Below the pieces are notes generated by a model, which was not told the DNA's origin, searched no databases, and saw nothing but the letters and a program-made list of their open reading frames with translations. From DATBMA01 sp036555105 (lineage in GTDB: Bacteria; Actinomycetota; Acidimicrobiia; Spongiisociales; ZC4RG35), in contig DATBMA010000110.1 in assembly GCA_036555105.1 (NCBI GenBank), forward strand, positions 1 through 17,740: a DNA stretch of 17,740 bases, in the 5' to 3' direction. Of the stretch, positions 13,631-17,740 are shown one piece after another (positions within the stretch are counted from its first letter, which is position 1; the number at the start of each line of letters is the position of its first letter). The position numbers and the translations under genes were made by a program.

Positions 13631-14469
13631 GGACGGGCTGCCCGCAACTCCTCCAATACCTCGTCTGGGACCAGAAGGTCCCCCGTTCCTTTGCCGATGG
13701 AGATCGTCGGCTTGTAGGTCCCGTGGAAGTCCGAACCGCCTGATGGGATAAGTCCGAACTTGCGTGCCTGGGCGCGGTTGGCCGCCTCGGTAACGGAGTC
13801 ATACGTGCTGTAGAAGCACTCCACCCCGACCAAGCCGAGACCGGCCAGGCGTTCCAAGAGGTCGTTCATCTCCTCTGTCGTCTCCAGGCCGAGTGTGTGG
13901 GGATGGGCAAGGATCGGAACCCCGCCAGATGCCCTGGCCAGGGCAATCGCCTCATCCGGTGATAGGCGGTCCCGCCCGAGATACGCCGGGCGCCCGGCTG
14001 CCAGCCAGTCGTTGAAGGCGGTTTCGAAGTCGGGGACATAACCCTTGCGCACCATGATTGCCGCCAGGTGGGGCCGCCCCACGCTTCCTTGACCGGCTTC
14101 GGCTGCCAGCTCCTCGGGGGTGATGACCATGCCCAGCTCGGCCAGGCGCTCGAGCATCCTGGCGTTGCGATCCGATCGGGCCGACCTGAGTGCCTCGAGC
14201 TTGTCCTGGAGCGGGCCCGGATCGTCCTCGAGGAAAAGGACGATCATGTGCATCCCGCCTGGGCTCCAGGTCAGAGATAGCTCGATGCCGGGCACCACCT
14301 CGATCCCGGCGCCGGACCCTGCGGCCTTGGCCTCGGCAACTCCTTCCAGCGTGTCGTGGTCGGTCAGGGCAACGGCAGACAGCCCGGCCGCTGCCGCTTC
14401 CGCCACCAGGGCGGCAGGGCCGACGGAGCCATCGGAGCGATCGCTGTGGGTGTGGAGATCTACCGCCAT
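13627..14469 (-). CDS. PHP-domain phosphoesterase (nucleoside bisphosphate phosphatase / RNase AM-like)
   Basis: This 280-residue protein is a PHP-domain metallophosphoesterase of the YciV/RnmA type, enzymes that act on 3',5'-nucleoside bisphosphates or trim short RNA 5' ends. Metal-binding motifs appear in order: DLHTHSDRSDGS (4-15), ALTDHDT (34-40), PGIELS (60-65), the histidine of MHMIVLF (H74), GRPHLA, ILAHPHTLG and the C-terminal SGGSDFHG. The insertion between the second and third thirds of the domain is usual for this branch. The ATG at 14469 is well placed. The TGA overlaps the murJ TTG. It follows the cyclophilin gene by 33 bp. Whether it is a nucleotide phosphatase or a 5' RNase cannot be settled from sequence. 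Confidence 0.88.
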   Translation of the reverse strand: MAVDLHTHSDRSDGSVGPAALVAEAAAAGLSAVALTDHDTLEGVAEAKAAGSGAGIEVVPGIELSLTWSPGGMHMIVLFLEDDPGPLQDKLEALRSARSDRNARMLERLAELGMVITPEELAAEAGQGSVGRPHLAAIMVRKGYVPDFETAFNDWLAAGRPAYLGRDRLSPDEAIALARASGGVPILAHPHTLGLETTEEMNDLLERLAGLGLVGVECFYSTYDSVTEAANRAQARKFGLIPSGGSDFHGTYKPTISIGKGTGDLLVPDEVLEELRAARP

Positions 14470-14502
14470 CGGGACGCGCCCGGCTTAGGCCTGCCCACGC
14501 GG

Positions 14503-15285
14503 TCAGCCTCCTGTCTCGATGTTGATCCCCTCGACGTAAACGGTCTCGAGCGGGAGGCTCTTCTCGGCGTTGCCAGGCTGCTGGGAGGTCGGAACCGCGG
14601 CGATGGCATCGAGCACCTCGGCCCCATCGGTGACCCTGCCGAGGATGTTGAACTGGGGGCGCAGTGACGCTGCCTGATCGCCGAGCACGAAGAAAAACTG
14701 GCTGCCGGTGGTGCCAAGTCCGGCGTTGGCCATGGCCACCACCCCCGGCTCATAGACGAAGCCTTCGGGGGGGAATTCATCCGGCACCAGGTACCCGGGA
14801 TTCCCGGTTCCGTCGGCCTTGGGATCGCCACCCTGGGCGGCAAACCCGGTCACGATGCGGTGGAAGACAGTCCCGTCATAGAAACCCTCGCGGGCCAGGA
14901 ATACGAACGACTCTGCGGTGGCGGGCGCTCCCGCCTGATCGAGCGTCACCGTGATCGCACCGCATGAGGTCCGGAAGGTGGCGGTGATCGTCTGGTCGGC
15001 GGTCAGCCCCTGGTCGGTGGGGGCGTCGAAGGTCTGCAACTCCTCGGCGGGAGGCTGGGTCGCACCACAGGCGGTGGGTTGGTCCCTGAACTGGACGTAG
15101 GCAGCGGGTAGCTGTTCTGGGCGATTGCTCAGATAGGAGTTGAGGAGCAGGCCGCCGGCGAGAAGAACGCCGATGCCAAGGCCCATCCCGACCCGCCTCC
15201 GGAACTCGCGCCGCTGGGCGCGTTTCTTCTCCTCCTCGCGGCGGGCAGCCTGGAGCTCTTTCTTGCTGGGGCGGGCATCGGACAT
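14503..15285 (-). CDS. Membrane-anchored cyclophilin-type peptidyl-prolyl cis-trans isomerase
   Basis: This 260-residue protein has a highly charged cytoplasmic N-terminus (about 1-31, rich in Lys/Arg/Glu), one membrane segment at about 33-51 (GMGLGIGVLLAGGLLLNSYL), a spacer with two cysteines, and an extracytoplasmic cyclophilin domain from about residue 100. Cyclophilin hallmarks are SFVFLAREGFYDGTVFHRIV, with catalytic Arg R143, followed by GFAAQGGDP, then GVVAMANAG and GSQFFFVLG. The topology suggests isomerase activity outside the membrane, helping exported proteins fold. The charged N-terminus plus single helix is common in actinobacterial cyclophilins. The gene heads the cyclophilin-PHP-murJ run and diverges from lysC with 59 bp between start codons. 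Confidence 0.93.
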   Translation of the reverse strand: MSDARPSKKELQAARREEEKKRAQRREFRRRVGMGLGIGVLLAGGLLLNSYLSNRPEQLPAAYVQFRDQPTACGATQPPAEELQTFDAPTDQGLTADQTITATFRTSCGAITVTLDQAGAPATAESFVFLAREGFYDGTVFHRIVTGFAAQGGDPKADGTGNPGYLVPDEFPPEGFVYEPGVVAMANAGLGTTGSQFFFVLGDQAASLRPQFNILGRVTDGAEVLDAIAAVPTSQQPGNAEKSLPLETVYVEGINIETGG

Positions 15286-15344
15286 CGAACGGGAGAGGAT
15301 TGGGGGGGCCGTAAGCTATCGGTCTCCCCTCACCACCACAAGCC

Positions 15345-16577
15345 GTGCCTCTACTCGTTCAGAAGTTCGGCGGCACTTCCGTCGCAAGCCCGGACCTGAT
15401 CGGCAACATCGCCGACCGGATCGTGGAGACGCGTCAGGCCGGCAACGACGTCGTGGTGGTGGTCTCGGCAATGGGCGAGACCACCGACGAGCTGATTTCA
15501 CTGGCCGCCGCCGTCAACCCCGACCCGCCGGCCCGCGAAATGGACATGTTGCTCACCGCCGGGGAGCGGATCTCGATGGCCCTCACCGCCATGGCGCTTG
15601 CCAGGCGCGGTGTCGACGCAGTCAGTTTCACCGGCTCCCAGGCAGGCATCCTCACGGACAACTCCCACGGTGCGGCCAAGATCCGCGAGATCAAGGGAGA
15701 CAGGATCAGGGAGGGCCTGGCCGGCGGCAAGGTGGTCATCGTGGCCGGCTTCCAGGGGGTCGACCCCGAGTCGCGAGAGATCACGACTCTGGGCAGGGGC
15801 GGCTCTGATGCCACAGCAGTGGCCCTCGCCGCCGCCCTCGGGGCGGACGCATGCGAGATCTTCACCGACGTCGACGGGGTGTTCACAGCCGACCCCAGGC
15901 TGGTCCCAGACGCCCGCAAGCTGATGGATGTCTCCTTCGACGAGATGCTGGAGCTGTCCGCCGGGGGGGCCGGGGTCCTGATGCCGCGGGCAGTCGAGGT
16001 GGGCCGCAGGTACGACATTCCCATCCATGTGCGGTCCTCGTTCGAGTCGGGCGACGGCACCTGGGTCAAGGCCGAGGCGATGGAAGAGGCGATCATCCGC
16101 GGCATCGCCCATGACCGTTCGGAGGCCAAGGTGACCGTCTGGGGAGTGCCCGACCAGCCGGGCGTGGCCGCTGCCTTGTTCGAGCCAATGGCTGAGGCCG
16201 GCATCAACGTCGACATGATCGTCCAGAACGTCTCCCGCCAGGGCAACACCGACATCAGCTTCACCGTCCCCAAGCTCGGTGTCGCCAGGGTGGCGAAGGC
16301 GGCTCAGGATGCCTCGGCCACCCTTGGAGCAGAAGGCGCCGAGGTCGACGAGGACATCGGCAAGGTGTCCTTGGTCGGGGCGGGGATGAAGTCCCATCCC
16401 GGAGTGGCAGCCAAAGTGTTCAGGGCCATGGCCGGGACTGGCATCAACATCGAGATGATCTCGACCTCGACGATCCGGATCTCCTGTGTGGTGCGGGGCG
16501 GCGACCTCGATGAGGCGGTCAGGGTCCTTCACGACGCCTTCTCCCCTCCCATGGTCGAGGAGGAGGTGGGGGCATGA
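15345..16577 (+). CDS. lysC: Aspartokinase
   Basis: Aspartokinase phosphorylates aspartate, the committed step to lysine/diaminopimelate, threonine, methionine and isoleucine. The 410-residue protein starts at GTG 15345 with VQKFGGTSVASP (kinase motif KFGGTSV, 7-13), contains TAGERISMALTAMAL, GFQGVDP, TLGRGGSDATAVALAAAL and FTDVDGVFTADPR, and has two C-terminal ACT domains: KVTVWGVPDQPGVAA from about residue 262 and VSLVGAGMKSHPGVAAKVF from about 341. The ACT pair implies allosteric feedback by lysine and/or threonine. Length and order match the actinobacterial alpha/beta type. The stop overlaps the asd start as ATGA. No lysine riboswitch fits in the 59-bp upstream gap. Confidence 0.96.
   Translation: MPLLVQKFGGTSVASPDLIGNIADRIVETRQAGNDVVVVVSAMGETTDELISLAAAVNPDPPAREMDMLLTAGERISMALTAMALARRGVDAVSFTGSQAGILTDNSHGAAKIREIKGDRIREGLAGGKVVIVAGFQGVDPESREITTLGRGGSDATAVALAAALGADACEIFTDVDGVFTADPRLVPDARKLMDVSFDEMLELSAGGAGVLMPRAVEVGRRYDIPIHVRSSFESGDGTWVKAEAMEEAIIRGIAHDRSEAKVTVWGVPDQPGVAAALFEPMAEAGINVDMIVQNVSRQGNTDISFTVPKLGVARVAKAAQDASATLGAEGAEVDEDIGKVSLVGAGMKSHPGVAAKVFRAMAGTGINIEMISTSTIRISCVVRGGDLDEAVRVLHDAFSPPMVEEEVGA
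16080..16577 (+). other. Possible nested aspartokinase beta subunit (internal in-frame start in lysC)
   Basis: An in-frame ATG at 16080 (lysC residue 246) opens MEEAIIRGIAHDRSEAKVTV, the same place where the beta subunit of Corynebacterium and Bacillus aspartokinases begins. The nested product would be 165 residues and consist of the two ACT domains. Purines (AAGGCCGAGG) precede the ATG but the spacing is tight. The alpha2-beta2 arrangement is known in the family; its use here is inferred. Confidence 0.4.
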
Positions 16578-17587
16578 CCGACCTGGTGGCGGCGGTGGTA
16601 GGTGCCACCGGCGCGGTGGGGCGGACGATGGTCTCGGTCCTCGAAGAGCGGGACTTCCCGCTCTCCGGCCTGCGCCTTATGGCCTCTTCCCGATCGGCCG
16701 GCCGGATGGTTCCAACCAAGTGGGGTGAGGTCGAGGTCGAGGACCTGGGCCAGGCCGATCCGACCGGCATCGATCTAGCCCTGTTCTCGGCCGGGGCCGA
16801 CCGTGCCAGGGAGTTCGCCCCTGAGTTCGTTCGGGCCGGAGCGGTTGTGGTCGACAACTCGAGCGCGTTCAGGATGGACCCCGAGACGCCCCTCATCACC
16901 GTCGGTGTCAACGACTCTGCGGTGTCCGGGCACAAGGGGATCATCGCCAATCCCAATTGCACGACCATCACGCTGGTGATGGCCGCCGCCCCCTTGCACC
17001 GGCTGGCCGGCCTCACGGAAGTGACCGTCTCCTCCTACCAAGCGGTGTCAGGCAGCGGGCGACGGGGAATCGATGAGCTGCGGCGCCAGCAAGGGTTGCT
17101 GGAGGCCGACCCCGAATCGCTTGCCCTGGGAGGCTGGGCCGACCCGGGAGGAGACCTGTATGTCAGACCGATCGGGTTCAACGTCCTCCCGTTCGCCGGC
17201 AACGCCTCCGAGGACGGGTACACCGACGAGGAGTGGAAGCTCGTAAGGGAGCCTCGCAAGATCCTCGACCTTCCCGAGCTGATGGTGGAACCCACCTGCG
17301 TGCGGGTTCCCGTGATGGCCGGCCACGCGGTGTCGGCCAGCCTCTTCTTCGAGCGCCCCGTCACCGTCGAAGAGGCGAACACCGCTTTGGCGGGAGCTCC
17401 GGGTGTCAGTCTCTGGACCGATCGGGTCCCGACCCCCCTCGATGCCGCCGGTATCGACGAAGCCCTCGTCGGAAGAGTGCGTCCCACCCTCGGCCGGCCC
17501 GGCGGGATAAACCTCTGGTCGGTGGCGGACAACCTCCGCAAGGGCGCCGCCCTCAACGCGGTTCAGATCGCCGAGCTGCTCGCCTGA
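16574..17587 (+). CDS. asd: Aspartate-semialdehyde dehydrogenase
   Basis: Asd reduces aspartyl phosphate to aspartate semialdehyde with NADPH, using the product of LysC. The 337-residue protein has the N-terminal nucleotide-binding GATGAVG (10-16), ASSRSAGR (37-44), the catalytic cysteine C129 in NPNCTT, the conserved SYQAVSGSGRRGIDEL (154-169), and the active-site histidine H251 in RVPVMAGHAVSASLFFE. The C-terminal DNLRKGAALNAVQIAELL is also typical. The ATG overlaps the lysC stop (ATGA), the usual actinobacterial lysC-asd arrangement. The last 116 bp around the stop codon (17475-17590) recur perfectly 150 bp downstream, up to the last base of the window. The gene itself is complete. Confidence 0.96.
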   Translation: MTDLVAAVVGATGAVGRTMVSVLEERDFPLSGLRLMASSRSAGRMVPTKWGEVEVEDLGQADPTGIDLALFSAGADRAREFAPEFVRAGAVVVDNSSAFRMDPETPLITVGVNDSAVSGHKGIIANPNCTTITLVMAAAPLHRLAGLTEVTVSSYQAVSGSGRRGIDELRRQQGLLEADPESLALGGWADPGGDLYVRPIGFNVLPFAGNASEDGYTDEEWKLVREPRKILDLPELMVEPTCVRVPVMAGHAVSASLFFERPVTVEEANTALAGAPGVSLWTDRVPTPLDAAGIDEALVGRVRPTLGRPGGINLWSVADNLRKGAALNAVQIAELLA

Positions 17588-17740
17588 ACCGTCCGTTGCA
17601 TCGACGAGCTGCGTCTGATGGGACGAGTGCGTCCCACCCTCGGCCGGCCCGGCGGGATAAACCTCTGGTCGGTGGCGGACAACCTCCGCAAGGGCGCCGC
17701 CCTCAACGCGGTTCAGATCGCCGAGCTGCTCGCCTGAACC
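17475..17740 (+). repeat. Perfect 116-bp direct repeat covering the 3' end of asd
   Basis: Bases 17475-17590 and 17625-17740 are identical, at an offset of exactly 150 bp. The first copy is the end of asd including its TGA and three following bases. The second runs to the final base of the window. The 34 bp between them (17591-17624) are unique apart from a short ATCGACGA match (17453-17460 and 17600-17607). Confidence 0.93.
17588..17737 (+). pseudogene. Duplicated C-terminal fragment of asd
   Basis: Downstream of the asd TGA the same frame stays open for another 49 codons to a second TGA at 17735-17737. It reads IDELRLMGRVRP and then the exact C-terminus of Asd. The unique part (IDELRLMGRVRP) still resembles the parent's IDEALVGRVRP, so it looks like a slightly diverged asd end rather than random DNA. 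A 39-residue ORF from ATG 17618 has no catalytic residue. It is either a remnant of a partial duplication or an assembly artefact at a contig end. Confidence 0.5.

Noticed and set aside
15291..15328. Regulatory hairpin or lysine riboswitch upstream of lysC
   Set aside because: Only a 6-bp GGGAGA/TCTCCC pairing with a 26-base loop is present in a 59-bp gap; too short for a riboswitch and likely chance.

Overview
This is a GC-rich, gene-dense chromosomal stretch that looks actinobacterial. Points in favour are the dnaX-recR and lysC-asd modules lying near each other, a class II GlpX fructose bisphosphatase, an ECF sigma factor paired with a DGPF/YCII protein, methylmalonyl-CoA epimerase followed by an acyl-CoA-carboxylase-epsilon-like small protein, and frequent TTG/GTG starts with 4-bp overlaps. 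A deep-branching actinobacterium (for example Acidimicrobiia-like) is my inference; no rRNA or tRNA gene is present to place it. There is no phage, transposase, CRISPR array or plasmid function, and most of the window is housekeeping.

Layout. Positions 1-4056 are a minus-strand run. Read in transcription order it holds an ABC ATPase, its permease, a dGTPase-like HD hydrolase, a YCII/DGPF protein and the first 37 codons of an ECF sigma factor cut by the window edge. Positions 4107-6663 hold dnaX and recR on the plus strand; the ybaB/ebfC gene usually found between them is missing, and a 184-bp spacer with short tandem repeats sits there instead. A minus-strand succinate-semialdehyde-type dehydrogenase and a plus-strand HAD hydrolase follow. 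The HAD gene converges on a minus-strand SPFH plus ribbon-helix-helix gene pair, which is preceded by a 17-bp AT-rich palindrome overlapping a good sigma-70-like promoter. Next come glpX and a nitroreductase (minus), mce and a small carboxylase-epsilon-like gene (plus), a minus-strand cyclophilin, PHP phosphoesterase and murJ cluster, and finally lysC-asd (plus).

How the genes work together. DnaX and RecR serve replication and recombinational repair. LysC and Asd are the first two steps of the aspartate pathway, feeding lysine/diaminopimelate, threonine and methionine. Mce and the epsilon-like protein fit propionyl-CoA to methylmalonyl-CoA metabolism. GlpX is gluconeogenic. MurJ flips lipid II for peptidoglycan. 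The SPFH/RHH pair looks like a self-contained, autoregulated membrane-scaffold operon.

Most worth a second look: (i) the SPFH-RHH operon and its palindrome; (ii) a dispersed GTGAGACTC-type repeat at the 3' ends of three minus-strand genes, plus an 8-bp tandem repeat just before recR; (iii) in-frame 24-bp repeats and a hairpin inside dnaX; (iv) a perfect 116-bp duplication of the 3' end of asd running to the last base of the window, either an assembly artefact or a real partial gene duplication.
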